A stretch of 23,553 bases of DNA from assembly GCA_900618795.1 (NCBI GenBank), contig UYJD01000002.1, positions 1,497,921-1,521,473 of the forward strand, in the 5' to 3' direction. Shown here one piece after another: positions 9,267 to 20,342 of the stretch (position 1 is the first letter of the stretch; each line of letters begins with the position of its first letter). The translations under genes were made by a program, and so were the position numbers. The notes beneath the pieces are model-generated. The model ran no database searches. It was given only the letters and a program-made list of their open reading frames with translations, and was not told the origin of the DNA. Source of the DNA: Cyanodermella asteris. Taxonomy: Eukaryota > Ascomycota > Lecanoromycetes > Ostropales > Stictidaceae.

Positions 9267-9764
9267 ATGGCGGACGTTCTTCCTCAAATCGAGGCCTTCT
9301 TTGCCGAGCTTGGCCGTCGCATATCCCGCGTCATCAACTTCCAGGGCATGACCAACGAACGATGGCTCAGAGTTCTCATGATCGTCTGTACCTATCTCCT
9401 CGTTCGACCATGGCTCGTGAAGCTCGGCAACAAGATTACAGAATCCGAATACGAAAAGATGGAAGCTCGCGATAAGGAGCGAATGGCAAAAGAGCAGGCA
9501 GAGCGAGAACAGGAGGAAGCAGTGAACACGCTACGAGGGAAAAAGCCGGCTGCCAACGACATCGGAACCACGACTGCCACTGATGGCGAGGTCGAGGCCA
9601 CCCAGTCCTTGACCGAGCGGGCACGTGACCGAGCACAGAGAGCGGCGGAGATTCAGAAGATCATGGCTGCGGACAAACGCGCGGCTGAACTGGAGAATTG
9701 GGACGAGGACGAGTTCTTGCAGAACTTTGCAAAGTCATCGGATCGATTGTATGCGGCAAAGTAG
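9267..9764 (+). CDS. pga2: Pga2-family protein-trafficking membrane protein
   Basis: A single-exon gene of 165 residues. The ATG at 9267 is preferred because MADVLPQIEAFFAELGRRIS opens the family-like region; upstream in-frame codons reach only a TTG at 9186. A membrane segment at about 33-51 (ERWLRVLMIV then CTYLLVRPWL) is followed by a highly charged helical stretch at about 56-90 rich in E, K and R, then a low-complexity linker, another charged helix at about 117-143, and the C-terminal pattern NWDEDEFLQNF near 144-154. A short hydrophobic anchor, a charged coil and a W-D-rich tail match the fungal PGA2 family. In yeast Pga2 is an essential ER/nuclear-envelope protein needed for secretory traffic. 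The likely topology is a single anchor with a cytosolic coil. It is divergently paired with CENP-S. Confidence 0.85.
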   Translation: MADVLPQIEAFFAELGRRISRVINFQGMTNERWLRVLMIVCTYLLVRPWLVKLGNKITESEYEKMEARDKERMAKEQAEREQEEAVNTLRGKKPAANDIGTTTATDGEVEATQSLTERARDRAQRAAEIQKIMAADKRAAELENWDEDEFLQNFAKSSDRLYAAK

Positions 9765-11123
9765 GAAATTAGGAGGATGCCGAGAGCTTGCAGCAGGTGG
9801 TCTCTCGGCTACAGCCCAGCCATTGCGCCACGAGGGCAGGTAGGATGCGTTCTTCACCTGACTCTGAAGGACCATCAGAGAGGACGAGAGCGGGCTGTAT
9901 AGGAATCCCTCGGAAGAAAGGAAATCAGAGTGGCATTGCAATATTGCGCAGAAGATCTACCTTAGCTAGGACCGGGTCACGTTCACGAGGATCGCTGAGG
10001 GACACCGGACTTCGGTCGCTCTATTCGCCTTTCAAGCAAGCATGGCCCCAGATTGGAAATATATGGGTCAGCTTCGCCAGCCGGCACATTCCCCGATCGG
10101 CGAGTATTGTCATGGATGTTCTGGCAAGACTGACTACAGAGCTCTGCAACGGCGCACATCTACACTCCATCAGCATTTCGGCAAGGTCTAGACACTCAAC
10201 TTCTGCGCTCGTTGACAATAGTATGCCTTTCCGACAAGCTAGGTTCCCAGCTTTCGGCCAGGCTGGCGAAGTTGACCTCCCACCAAGCCCGTCCTGGTCA
10301 GGCTTGCTACCAGAGTCACATGAGAGTCCAACCAATGCACTGTGCTATCATCTTTCATCAGTGCGGTGCATGCAGGTCGGAAATCAGACTCATTATCAAT
10401 AATATGAGCCTTCTGGAGTGTTACCGTCTCCTAATTTGAAATGATTCGTGTCGCTCGTCCTGCTCTATTCTGCGCGTGTTTTCCAGTCCAACTTTATGGT
10501 CAGTCTTTTGGTTCAAAATCTGCAAAGTACTTACAGTCAAGTAAGTGACTGAAGGCAGACTCGAGGGCGAAGCCGGAAAGTGGACGGTGTCGACAGCCTC
10601 GAAGCACGTACTTGCCGATCGCGAGGCGCGGGTTTTGTGGATGGGGCCGATCGGATTCACCTCTATGGCCAGTCGCGCTTCTCTTTTCTTCACTAGCAAC
10701 CTTGGCTGTTAGCTTCATTTTCGCACCAATAAATCGCATGCCTGTTCCAATCTCGCCACTAACGCTATCAACAGTCTAGCCTCTTTTAGTTGAGGCTATA
10801 TGCACGTCTGCGTTTCACACTCAGCTCCTCCAGCGCTTCGGCGGCTGGCTGCGCCTTGGACAACCTGCAGGGATTCTCATTCGTCCAACATGACCTTCGT
10901 CCATTGCACTCATGCGTCGATCCTCAAACTCAGTCCCAGCGAGCGAAATACTGGTGCGGTCTCGTGGGTCGTGCAGAAATGCGGCCGCCATGAAGCGGCC
11001 TAGTTGCATGAAGTTATCAGCATAGCCTTGTCGAGCCTTGTCACGCCCGAAGTGTTCTGTGTATTCCTCCCTTTGATTACAGCCTTTAAATTGTTGTCTC
11101 CTGCTCGGTCATGCTGTGCTGAT
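9765..11123. other. Interval between Pga2 and lectin-like gene
   Basis: This stretch of about 1.36 kb between two plus-strand genes must hold the Pga2 3' end and the lectin-like gene's promoter. The longest frame (9788-10402) starts at a non-ATG codon and its low-complexity composition matches no family. Minus-strand frames at 10421-10739 overlap each other in different frames with no convincing splice model. The last 120 bp before the ATG at 11124 read open in the gene's frame but have no suitable ATG. I see no RNA gene. Confidence 0.5.
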
Positions 11124-13050
11124 ATGTCGATAAATCGCTCTGCGACCTCAGCGTCTAGTAGGGCGGACCATAAAGCCTACATGTCGTTGTTGGCTGACAT
11201 GGACGACCGAACGCCTGATCTGACCCTAACGCCCCCTATGCACCAGCGAACCATGTCGTCGGAACCCGAGCATGATACTCCTCCATCCCCGATCCAGCAT
11301 GACTTCGATGCTTCATCCCATCAGCCCAGTGAGGATAATCTGAGACCATTTTCAGACATCGAGCATAGCAGCATCTCACCTCCGCTCGTGGCTGGTTCAC
11401 AGGGGCGCTCAGCAGTCTCCAGCCATGCGAGCTTCATACCCCACCCCGACGCGGACGGTCTCCAGCCTTCGCCTCGCATGTTCTACTCGAGAAATTCGAA
11501 TCGGGACTCCGAGGGTCTGCAATATTACTCCGGTGACATAAATACTGCCAAAGAGCCCGTGGAATGGCACCAGCGAAAAGACTTGGACGACGATCCGGCC
11601 GCTGCTCCAGTTCCTGGCGCGCCTCACAGACGCAGATGCCGGTGGTGGGCACTTGGAGCTGTGCTCGTAGTCGTCGTCATCCTCGTAGCTGTCCTTGGAG
11701 GAGTTTTGGGCAGCAGAGCGCATCAGAAAAACGTTGATTCGGCGCCTTCGCCGCAGCCAAGCGCACAGACAAGCCCTGTAGCTGCTTCTCGGATAAAGAG
11801 CACCTCCGGAGCGTGGAATGGCACTGGTCTCACAACATTTCCTGTTTCCGACGATACATATGGAGGGTAGGTTCTTTTGCCATCGAAGTCTGCGACTTAT
11901 GACGCTGACGTTGCAGGTATCTCTCCTTCCAGGATCATGTAGGTGTTATTCACTTGCTCAACTTTCATGTCAACAAGTCTCCCTTTGGCATGGTTATCAA
12001 TTCGACCACCACGGTCTCTATCGGCAATTCGGGTATACCGATCGATGCAGCCAACGGTACAGGCCTCGCAGGACAGTATTGGAGTCCTGATCAGGATGAC
12101 CCGTCGAACTATTCGTTTCAACTCATCTATGTCAACACAGACGGTACGCTCGCCGATGTGTGGCAAGATGATGCCCCGACTGGCGTTTGGAGAAGGGGAA
12201 ACCTCAGCAACAATAGCATACCAGCGCCCACGGACAACAGACCTGCAATGAGATTCTCATATGTCGTTTCCGGTGGAAAGAATACCTCGTCGGATGGAGC
12301 AAGGCTCTTCGTCGGTGGCAACGACACAAAATTGCATCAATACGCCTACGATGCCCCGACGTATTCTTGGGCGCCTGCCGACAAGAACTTCACCTTCACC
12401 GACGGTTGGGCGTACGGTGGGTTGGCACAGTTCACCAAGTACTCCAATTCGACGAGTCATCGATCGGAGCCCTACAGCACGTTGCTCCTGTCCACGGGTT
12501 CGAAAGGAAACATCTCGAGCCGCGTGCAGCTGGGCGATCTCGACAGTCAAGTCTCCACGTGGCCGACCGGTGCTAGCTGGCTCGACGGGAACTCGAGCCC
12601 CCAAACCGCGTCCCCAAACTCGTCGCTCGTCGTTCTGCCCACGTTCGATGGCAGTGGGACTCCTCTCGCCAACAATTGGATCGTGTATCCGGGCACGGAT
12701 GGCAAGCTGGCCATGCAGGCCGCATCCGCAAAGAATGCGGCGACGCAGACCGATTTCGGGGCCACGAATTCGAACTTGTCGACGTACAGCGCCGTCCAGG
12801 GTACTGCTGTCGAGTATTTCGTAGTGTTTGACAATTCCGTCCGGACGTTCGACTACTACAATGTGGTGAGTATGCATCTCTGGTTGTGATGAAGAATCTC
12901 GTGCTGACCAAGGGTTAGCTGTTCTATCAGTCCACAGGTTCGGAAATTTCTTGGCTTGTGGTCGACCGTTCTGGCACCGTTGTAAAGGCGGCAGGCTCGT
13001 TCGTTTATGATCCAGCGAGCTCGACTTGGATCGTACAGGAGAGCGATTAG
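11124..13050 (+). CDS. Type II single-pass membrane protein with fucose-lectin-like beta-propeller ectodomain
   Basis: Exons 11124-11866, 11917-12865 and 12919-13050 join in frame to 607 residues; introns are 50 and 53 nt with GTAGGT and GTGAGT donors and CTGAC branch sites. Residues 1-170 are hydrophilic, rich in Ser, Pro and His, with no signal peptide. A basic patch (HRRRCR, 168-173) precedes one hydrophobic span at about 174-196, so the N-terminus should stay in the cytosol and the C-terminus face the lumen or outside. A Ser/Pro linker follows, then about 360 residues of repeated beta-rich units (for example YLSFQDHVGVIHLL, FQLIYVNTDGTLADVWQD, VEYFVVFDNSVRTFDYYN, STGSEISWLVVDRSGTVV) with many N-x-S/T sites. 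Such units resemble the blades of fungal fucose-specific lectins, but the repeats are weak and sugar binding is unproven. The exon 1 frame is open further up, but the first suitable ATG is at 11124. A wall or surface-recognition role is inference. Confidence 0.78.
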
Positions 13051-13805
13051 TCGTCGAGAATCTGCACATGATCGGCATAGCAAAGTGATACCCCCAAGAA
13101 CAAATAATATTTTCAAAGCTGATGTCTATGATCTTGTCGCGATTACCGTCGTATCCTATCGTCAAGGCCGGTGCACGGTTCGGTCGCTTTTCGATGAGAC
13201 TGGGTAGTGTGTGGTATGAATCCGACAGGATATTCTGAATTCCAGATGGGTCAGGTACAGGCCGTACGACACGAGGCGGGTAGGCGAAAGTCGCGGCGCA
13301 AGTTTAGATGAGAATACCTCTGGATGGCTTCAATTAACGACTTAAGTTAACTACCCCGAACCATATCTTATGAGATATGGTAGCCTCTAGCTCTATGAGT
13401 ACCCACAACAGTGATGATCGAGGTACATTCGTGGATAGCAGTGGAAGTACACGCCGAGGTACTTGCGCCACGACTTTTGCCCAACCGCCTTGACTGGCAT
13501 GGATACGCATGGATAACAGCAACTTCGTTCAATTCATTATTGATTAGAAAATAACATTCATGGCACATTGCTCACTCATCCTATCCTTACATCGCGTCTG
13601 CCATCCGAAGATGTGTATGTGCTTCCGCAAATATTGCATTCGACATAGCCCTTACAGCTCTTTGGCAATCAAGCCAAGGTTGGGTTAGACCTCACGTACT
13701 TACTTACCCGAGAGATATGTTCTCCGACGTGGAAACGGCTATGTGCTGCCAGGTAACATCCACAAGCGCGACAGTAGGGTATTTACCTACGCGCACCTTC
13801 GTCTC
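13051..13805. other. Convergent 3' interval between lectin-like and basic-protein genes
   Basis: This 755 bp lies between two converging genes, so no promoter is required here. It is locally AT-richer around 13330-13390 and contains a 9-bp hairpin at 13360-13381. Open frames are under 70 codons and unrecognised. Confidence 0.5.
13360..13381. repeat. Perfect 9-bp inverted repeat with 4-nt loop
   Basis: ACCATATCT and AGATATGGT flank TATG. It lies about 310 bp past the lectin-like stop and 425 bp past the opposite gene's stop, so a transcript 3'-end or intergenic role is possible but unproven. Confidence 0.6.
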
Positions 13806-14749
13806 TCAGCCATCGACTGGTGTGCTGTCATCGTCGTCATCCCAGTTCTCAAGACTGGCGGCCTCTTCGTCAACCAATGTCATCCATCGATCTAGGGCCA
13901 ACTTTGAGGTTGTCCAGTGAGAGATCTCCTCTTTCATCGCCCGATCCAGCACCCTCAGCCAGATGCAGGCACCGGAGATGACGGCATTGGTTGCTCGGCC
14001 ACCTCCATTGACCTTACTGGCACTGTGGCGAGTCTTGAGGCGACTGAAGACCCAGCTGGGTACACTCTGCTCCATACAGACAGTGAGACTGCGCTGGTCC
14101 CGCCTCCGACGACGTTCCTTGGACTCGCGACGTTGCCGCCTCGTCTCGGCGATGGCATCATCAGTCGACGACGAGACCTCACCACCGTGGGAAGGGAAGC
14201 CGGCAATGTGATGAGAGGCATGCGCCAACGGCGTAACATCGGGCCTGCGGGGCGGCGTGGTGATGAAAGAAGGCTTGATGTTCGTGTTCAGGTCGAGTGG
14301 CGGCGGATGTGCGCCATAGTGTGGCGCCAGGGGGTGAGGCTGCAGGGGTGGATATGAAGTAGAGTGTGATTGGGACCCACGGCGCTGCGCATCATGTCTG
14401 CCCAGAATCTGCGGAGGCATATCCGCCACTATTTTGTGAATGCCGGAGAGTCCTTCCGGTAGGCATGCGCGTGTCTGCTCGTGCTGACCAGCGAAGCGGC
14501 CGTGGCCATGGCCGGCCAGAGGGCGCCCTGACTGCCCGTGACTCGACCCTGTCAGCGGTGCTGGAGACGAGGGGAACTGGCCGTAGGCTGGCGAGAGAAC
14601 GTGAGGGCTCGAGTTGGGCTCGGTCGATGGACGAGATGGGTACGAGAGTTCCAGCTCGCGAATGCTCGGGAGACGCCTATATCGACTCTCAGCATGTTGA
14701 GCGAGTCAGCTCCGTGATAAGTCACTCACGCTTTCTGTTGTGTCTCCAT
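13806..14749 (-). CDS. Basic, proline/histidine-rich protein of unknown family, two exons
   Basis: Exon 1 is 14749-14730 (20 nt, ATG GAG ACA CAA CAG AAA GC) and exon 2 is 14676-13806. The 53-nt intron has a GTGAGT donor, a CTGAC branch and a TAG acceptor. The join gives 296 residues opening METQQKARLPSIRELEL; the RLPSIREL motif is common at the N-terminus of fungal transcriptional regulators. Residues about 25-170 are disordered and rich in Pro, His, Ser and Gly. A strongly basic run at about 184-202 (ETRRQRRESKERRRRRD) could be a nuclear signal or DNA/RNA contact. A likely helical region follows (SGACIWLRVLDRAMKEEI, then KLALDRWMTLVDEE) and an acidic tail (NWDDDDD). I know no domain that covers it. 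The small first exon matters because without it the frame has no ATG before codon 93. A nuclear regulatory role is inference. A further intron near 14050 cannot be excluded. Confidence 0.65.
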
Positions 14750-16123
14750 GGCCGCGTCTCCCAGATAATATCCTTCACCGATTCTGTGCGTTCCCGCTGA
14801 AGCGTCGCTTCCGTTCGATGCCGATGTCAAGGTTGATGCAGGCTGGATGCCGCGGACAGAGATAGATTGTACGACCGGAGCTCGAATATGGCGAAGGCGG
14901 AGACCGACTAGAAGGAATTTGCGACTTTTGGCGTATATAAGTCAGGACTCCTTCAAAAAGGCACGAACGCGATGAACGAAGGAATACGCTTGCGACCTCC
15001 TGGCCTCCGTCGGCCCACGTTGAGGCTTGCTATGGAACACCGCTCCGACAGGCCATTGAAATCCCGCCGGAGCTGGTCTCGAATTTGACCAACTTAGAAA
15101 GCGACGGCGGCTTGAGCGCAACGCGACAGCAGAGAGCGCCCTTCAGGCCATGTTTAAGTGCCCTCCATCGGCCTTCTCATCCCAGCCAATGAACAATCGC
15201 CGGGCACCTTCCGCACTTCTCCACAATCTTACAAAGTGACAAACAAAGATCAACCATGAACGCTCCATCGGCGGTTCCTGCAAGCACGAGGCTCATCATC
15301 GAGATGCTTGCGCGCTAGAGGACGCCAAAACCGTCACTCGATCCCATGATTCCAATGCCGCCGGACGCACATGGAAGCTCGTATGGTTCCTTTGCAATCG
15401 AAAGGAGGCTTCACTGCGCCCTTCCCGCCTCTAGTTGGACGCCGAGATGCTTCCGACATAAATCAGGGTGCCTGCATCATCCATTTTCCAGAGGGTGTGC
15501 ACCCAAGTCACGGCGGAAAATGCATCAGTGATCTCGGCATCCTTAACAGGGGGTAGATCATCATTGTCATTGGTGCCCACTTGACCGGCACCCTGTCGTA
15601 ATGCTCGTGCGCCTGCCGCCAGCTGTTTTGAATAGCCGGGGGTAGGGTCCCCTCAATCGTGTGCCGGCATTTTGCGCCCTCCCAGGAATAGTAAGCCCGT
15701 TCGACCCTTCGGATCAGCCTTGTTGGACGAATGGCAGCAAACTCTATTCGACCGGAACAGGGTCGGATTTTAGATGACTTGTCATGAGCTTAGCTCGCCG
15801 TCAGTGGCGCATTGATGTCGAGCTGAATCGAATGTGGTGCTTGCTCGATGAAGCTCAATGCCGCAACTTCCCTGTTTTGCAACCTGCCCTTGGCGCGGAT
15901 ATGTCGGTACATCGTGAATGCGTCCAAAGCATTGAGGAAGGATCCGGTTGATGACATGTGATATCGCAGACGTCTGTGACTTCCTTGATCGCGACGATCT
16001 AAATGGAGGCTATGCTCCTGCGCTTGGTACGCACAGGCCTCCGGCGGTCGATTTGGATTTCCTGTCATTTCCCGATTCACAGTGTTTTCTCGATACTTGG
16101 CTCTGATGAGGTGGCCCCGTAGG

Positions 16124-16146
16124 AACAATGATCTCTCATCATTGTT
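16124..16146. repeat. Perfect 9-bp inverted repeat with 5-nt loop
   Basis: AACAATGAT and ATCATTGTT flank CTCTC in gene-poor DNA. No adjacent gene suggests a role. Confidence 0.55.
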
Positions 16147-16869
16147 GAGTTGAGAGGCTCCCTTGAATACCAGGAGGTGTCAATTCCGACTCGATGGCCG
16201 CTTGCGGTCTCTGCACCATTACTGTTTAATGCATCCAGTAGCGGTCAACGAAGGCAAAGGGAGCCTGTTGGAAAATTGGCTGAGAACGTATCGGATACAT
16301 TGGATCAAGCAAACACCTGTTCTGCTGTCATTGGTGTGGTAGAGGTAAAACTGCCGGCTTCGGGCTGACTTATTGTCTCCAAGACTATGTCCGTTGCCTT
16401 GTGCTCCCAGCGGATCTGGTAATGAACTGCGACAAGCACTTGAAGATTGCCTTCTCGCCATCCTGAAAAATTATATGCGAGGACCGAGCGGGCTCAAGCC
16501 CTGACTTGTATCGATTGAGCGTGCAACATGGCGATCGTGCTGCTGGGCTGCAACAAACCTCGAGGCTCGTGCTCAGAGTTCGCATATTGCGGTCTTCCCA
16601 CGGTGACTCGCCTGGCTGCATGGAAGTACATGGTTGGGTTTGCGAGTCTCAGTGACAAGCTCTTGGATCTGCGACCGTGGAGGGACCCTGCAATCAGGTA
16701 CATGCAAAGATACACATCGCTTGAAGTCCATCCAAGTACGCACGCAAGCATGCGTCTCGCCTCTCTTTGAGATAGAAAAAACAGAGAGCCGTGACCTTGG
16801 CTGCGTTTCTTTGAAAGGTAGGGGCGAGTCGAGTCGACTCCGTAGCGCCAGGTAAACGCAGATCTGCTT

Positions 16870-16894
16870 TGTTCAAGGCCGCCTGCCTTGAACA
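16870..16894. repeat. Perfect 10-bp inverted repeat with 5-nt loop
   Basis: TGTTCAAGGC and GCCTTGAACA flank CGCCT. It is the longest perfect hairpin I noticed in the window and lies in gene-poor DNA. No terminal-repeat element boundary is apparent around it. Confidence 0.6.
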
Positions 16895-18059
16895 GCGGTC
16901 GGAAGTCCACGATCGCCATGGCTGTGTTGTGCATGTCAAACCCAAGGCCGGAAAGGTGGCGTGAATAAGCTTGAACTTTGCCATCGAACCATCCCGTTGG
17001 TCACTGAATCGTGATGTCGCAAGTCCAGCCGATGTTGACTTTGATTTCTGCAAAGAGTTATCAAAAGCTGTCAGCTGAAACGTGAACCAGTTCTTTCACG
17101 AATTCCCTGATGCCCTGACCAGTCGGACAATAGCTTCGAAAACTCGCCTCGAGGACGGCAGCTTACCCGCAACACCGACTCATGGGTCGATGTTCCTGTC
17201 GTGGATAGCCAGACATGAAAGTATGGTTTCAGCAACATCCCAGCTTGAGGTTGTCGCAGATTGAGGCTCGGACTGGAGGGCTGATTCATCGCCAAGTCCT
17301 TCGGTACGAAGAGTAGCTGATTGCGATCTTTATCTCCAACCGAATCAAGCCTCAATAGACGAGAGCCGCACTCTGGGCGACCGCTTGCATGGCAGAGTGT
17401 GCCAATCCTGATTCCAGTGTGGTGTCGTTGGGTCAAAAAGGGTGGTGGTGAGCGGCAACAATTTGCTTTGAGCACGGCTTGACGTCGGTGGTCGAACATG
17501 GAAGACTTTCCTTCACTCCCGCGCTTTTGACCCCTAGATCTGGTCCGTCTGCAGGAGCGCATCGTACATGATGCACCACGAATACGAGGTATCTCAAAGA
17601 GCCGATCCTGAGGTAATTGTCGAAGCAATGGCCTTCTCTTTAGCTAGGGCCCCCTCGGGTTCTACAGCCGCCCCTTACGCCGCTGACTTGGGCCTGACCC
17701 TGCCAATCCTTTCCGAAGCCAAACAAGTGACTTCTCTTACCGCTATGTACAAACCGTATCTATTGGCAGCGTTCTGGTATTGCTCTGACATTAGATGAGA
17801 CTCGATGGGAGATCCTTTCTTCTTCCATTGCTCTGATGCATGGCCAACCATCAGCAGGCTTGCTAGCTGCAACCAGTTAGTAGATATCTCATCACATATC
17901 TTGAACTCCATCCTCACCAGGTCTCGTCATTACTTATCTGTGTACCCAAGCTTTTGTCTCTCAGTCTCTCCTTCTGCGGTCGCTGATGTTCAGCATTCTG
18001 ACCAACCTGCTTGGTTCACTTGGTGGTTTTCCAAACTACAGTACTTCGCTGAATCCGCC

Positions 18060-19397
18060 ATGCCACAGACTCGACGAAAGCTCCGAGATTCGTGTGACCC
18101 ATGTCACATAGCCAAGGTCAAATGCATCAAGACAGAAACCGGCGAATGTCTCAGATGCCTCTCTTCCGACACCGTCTGCTCCTTCAGTCCTTCAGACCGG
18201 CGAGGCAAACCTCGAGGGGCCAAGAATAAATGCAATCGTGTACCTCCAGAAGGACCAGCGCCTCCATCGAAAAGCCAAAAGTCGGCTACAAAGACCTCAG
18301 TCCCGCAGAATCCAGCTCCTGACGAGGCTTATCCTTCCCCCGGCTACGACCTGGACCGGCACTTTACTGCTAGCGCATCCCCAGCCGAGCTGACAGCTGA
18401 TGCGTGGGCGCTGTCCCTGTTGGATGAACTCTCTCAGACAATGGATTACGGACCACACGACGATCCCATGGCGTCAACTTTTGAGAACGAATGGCTGAAT
18501 ATCAGCTCAGCCCTGCTGAGTGCGCAACCACAATCACTTCCGCATCACCAACCTGCTTCGACGCCTCAAACGTCTATCGGTAGTCCATATGCCGATACTA
18601 TGCTTAGCAGTCCACCATCTTTTGCCTCTCACAGTCAGCCTCAGGCATACTACCCCGAACTGGATCATCTTGAGGATTTTTCCAGAGGCCCCCCTTCAGC
18701 GGCTCGATGTACATGCTATCCCATCACACTACAGTCCCTGTACACCTTACACAGCCAGGCGAGCTCGGTTTCCAATGGGAGCAGTACACCGTTCGATGTA
18801 GCACTTCTCGTTAATAATTCAGCCATTGAGCATTGTCACAGAATGCTCGCGTGCTCCAATTGCAGTCTCGGCCTGAAAACGGACAAGAGCAGTGCAAGCA
18901 TGCTTATGTTGGCGGGGACCATGGATGATATCCTCACTTCTTACGGCACAACTTGTGCAGCCTACCTGGACGGACCAACGCTCAACCCGCTGGTTTTGTC
19001 CTCCAGCGATAACACTACAGGGACCTCTCTCTCTGGGAGCCCAAAGGCCCGGCCCGCTGCCGATTCTCGTGCACAGAGCATCTCTTCGCAGTACTCAGGC
19101 TCATTCTCGGCCACAAGCTTGTCTTTGCATACGAGCACTCCATCCTCTCAATTCAATCTCGGAAGTTATCGCTTCGAAGGTGAAGATGGTCGGCACCTGA
19201 AATTGGAAATACTGAAAATCGAACTGCGTAAGATGGAAAGGCTGTGGGCCGTGTTTCGCGACACTTGCGCCCTCCAGCAGTGCCCTGACGACCAAAAGAG
19301 TCTCTATGCGGCTCTTGTGTGTTATCTCGCCAAGAGGCTCCGGACTACGGCTGACTTGCTCGAGGCACGAAAGCGATCGCCGGGATGTTCGTGGTAA
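18060..19397 (+). CDS. Zn2Cys6 transcription factor with AflR-like C-terminal region
   Basis: A single-exon gene of 445 residues from the ATG at 18060 (MPQTRRKLRDSCDPCHIAKV). An upstream in-frame ATG at 17805 would add 85 residues of poor composition, whereas fungal zinc clusters usually lie near the N-terminus. The binuclear zinc cluster uses Cys12, 15, 22, 30, 33 and 40 (CX2CX6CX7CX2CX6C), followed by a basic linker (DRRGKPRGAKNK). It binds DNA in the nucleus. A Ser/Pro/Gln-rich middle leads to RCTCYPITLQSLYTL near 216-230 and AIEHCHRMLACSNC near 255-268, then a helical tail (FEGEDGRHLKLEILKIELRK near 372-391, then AVFRDT and SLYAALVCYLAKRLRTTADL). The Cys-rich middle and this tail recall the aflatoxin regulatory protein family, whose members control secondary-metabolite clusters. 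No biosynthetic genes lie within about 3 kb on either side, so its targets are unknown. Confidence 0.9.
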   Translation: MPQTRRKLRDSCDPCHIAKVKCIKTETGECLRCLSSDTVCSFSPSDRRGKPRGAKNKCNRVPPEGPAPPSKSQKSATKTSVPQNPAPDEAYPSPGYDLDRHFTASASPAELTADAWALSLLDELSQTMDYGPHDDPMASTFENEWLNISSALLSAQPQSLPHHQPASTPQTSIGSPYADTMLSSPPSFASHSQPQAYYPELDHLEDFSRGPPSAARCTCYPITLQSLYTLHSQASSVSNGSSTPFDVALLVNNSAIEHCHRMLACSNCSLGLKTDKSSASMLMLAGTMDDILTSYGTTCAAYLDGPTLNPLVLSSSDNTTGTSLSGSPKARPAADSRAQSISSQYSGSFSATSLSLHTSTPSSQFNLGSYRFEGEDGRHLKLEILKIELRKMERLWAVFRDTCALQQCPDDQKSLYAALVCYLAKRLRTTADLLEARKRSPGCSW

Positions 19398-20342
19398 TGT
19401 TGTGCTTGTATGCACAGCAAGTGCTCTATGATCTCGACCATCATCCACCTCCAAAACACAACACGAGACGCGTTGCTGATTCTGTTCAACTTCGATTAAA
19501 CTGGGGCTCTGCAGTGGTGACGTCGTCGACAGCTTCTTTGGTCACGTTCTACTGCCCAACCTATGTCCGGGTCGATGGCCCTCGAGGCTTCCGATTGTCA
19601 GGACCAGGGATGATATGTGCGGTTGCAATATACAACATGGGAGTCTCAACAGATCAGTACAATTCCCGACTCGAGCATTCTGTTACACACGCAGTTCGAT
19701 GACCCTGTACAGTACCTGTTTCGGCCCTGCCAAGACGCAGCTCCAATACCAGCCATGGGCGATTGGCTACGTACCACCATGCTGGGATCCTTTCCGAGTC
19801 CAGCATGCCATGTCACCATGTACCTCCAAAATGCCTTTCACTCGACGGACCACCGCCACCGTCAGTATCCAAGACAGAGCGCTGCAAGCGTATCGATTCC
19901 ATCACCGCGAAGGCCAGCTTCTGACGCCAGGACTGAGCGTGCGCGATCTTTGTGGAACCGACATCACTCGAAGCTCTTCACATAGAATGGGAACTACACG
20001 TGAAATGTACTTTTCTCCGATTGGCTGCCCTGTGTGAGGAATACCCTGGGTTGCCTTCCGCGGTTGGCGCAAGGATAATAAAGGCGATGATCCTACGCCA
20101 TTGACGACGAACGATTAATGATAGCAAATGACAACTGCAAGCGAGGGACCGAACCTCATAGGCAGACAAAGGCATCGAGGATTATCCCATATCTGACCCG
20201 CCTGAATTCCAAAACCACGTCTCTCCGTAAACTGGGCTTGTAGTCTGTCCGGCAGACCACCTGCAAAGGCAGCCAACATCGTGCTCAACACGCCGAACAC
20301 GCGCACTATGCCCGTCATACTCACCACAGTCGCGCTAACATG

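Larger units (their letters stand above)
14750..18059. other. 3.3-kb interval with no supported gene
   Basis: It holds the promoter of the minus-strand basic-protein gene and, at its right end, the leader of the Zn2Cys6 gene with a C/T-rich stretch near 17935-17990. Frames up to 185 codons exist (17071-17628 and 16494-16934, minus), but they lack domains, start mostly at non-ATG codons and overlap competing frames. A plus-strand TATA-like GTATATAAG lies at about 14932-14941, and an ATG in good context at 15255 leads to only 20 codons. Two short hairpins are listed separately. I see no transposon ends, rRNA or tRNA. Confidence 0.5.

Noticed and set aside
9788-10402. 204-codon plus-strand frame after Pga2
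   Set aside because: It begins at a non-ATG codon, has low-complexity Ser/Arg composition and no motif. An opposing 104-codon frame is equally unconvincing.
12257-13165. 302-codon minus-strand open frame
   Set aside because: It lies antisense to exons 2 and 3 of the lectin-like gene and crosses its intron; composition is Arg-rich shadow sequence with no domain.
13917-14800. Plus-strand frames of 82-146 codons
   Set aside because: They are shadows of the minus-strand basic-protein gene, whose spliced model explains the region better.
15255-15317. ATG in good fungal context followed by 20 codons
   Set aside because: Too short and without a donor site to extend it. A 61-codon frame downstream (15371-15556) is not joined to it by any clear intron.
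17071-17628. 185-codon minus-strand frame
   Set aside because: No domain, Arg- and Cys-scattered composition, and no splice context supporting a gene.
17805-18059. 85-residue N-terminal extension of the Zn2Cys6 protein
   Set aside because: The composition looks like untranslated leader (C/T-rich DNA), and zinc clusters of this class usually lie close to the N-terminus.
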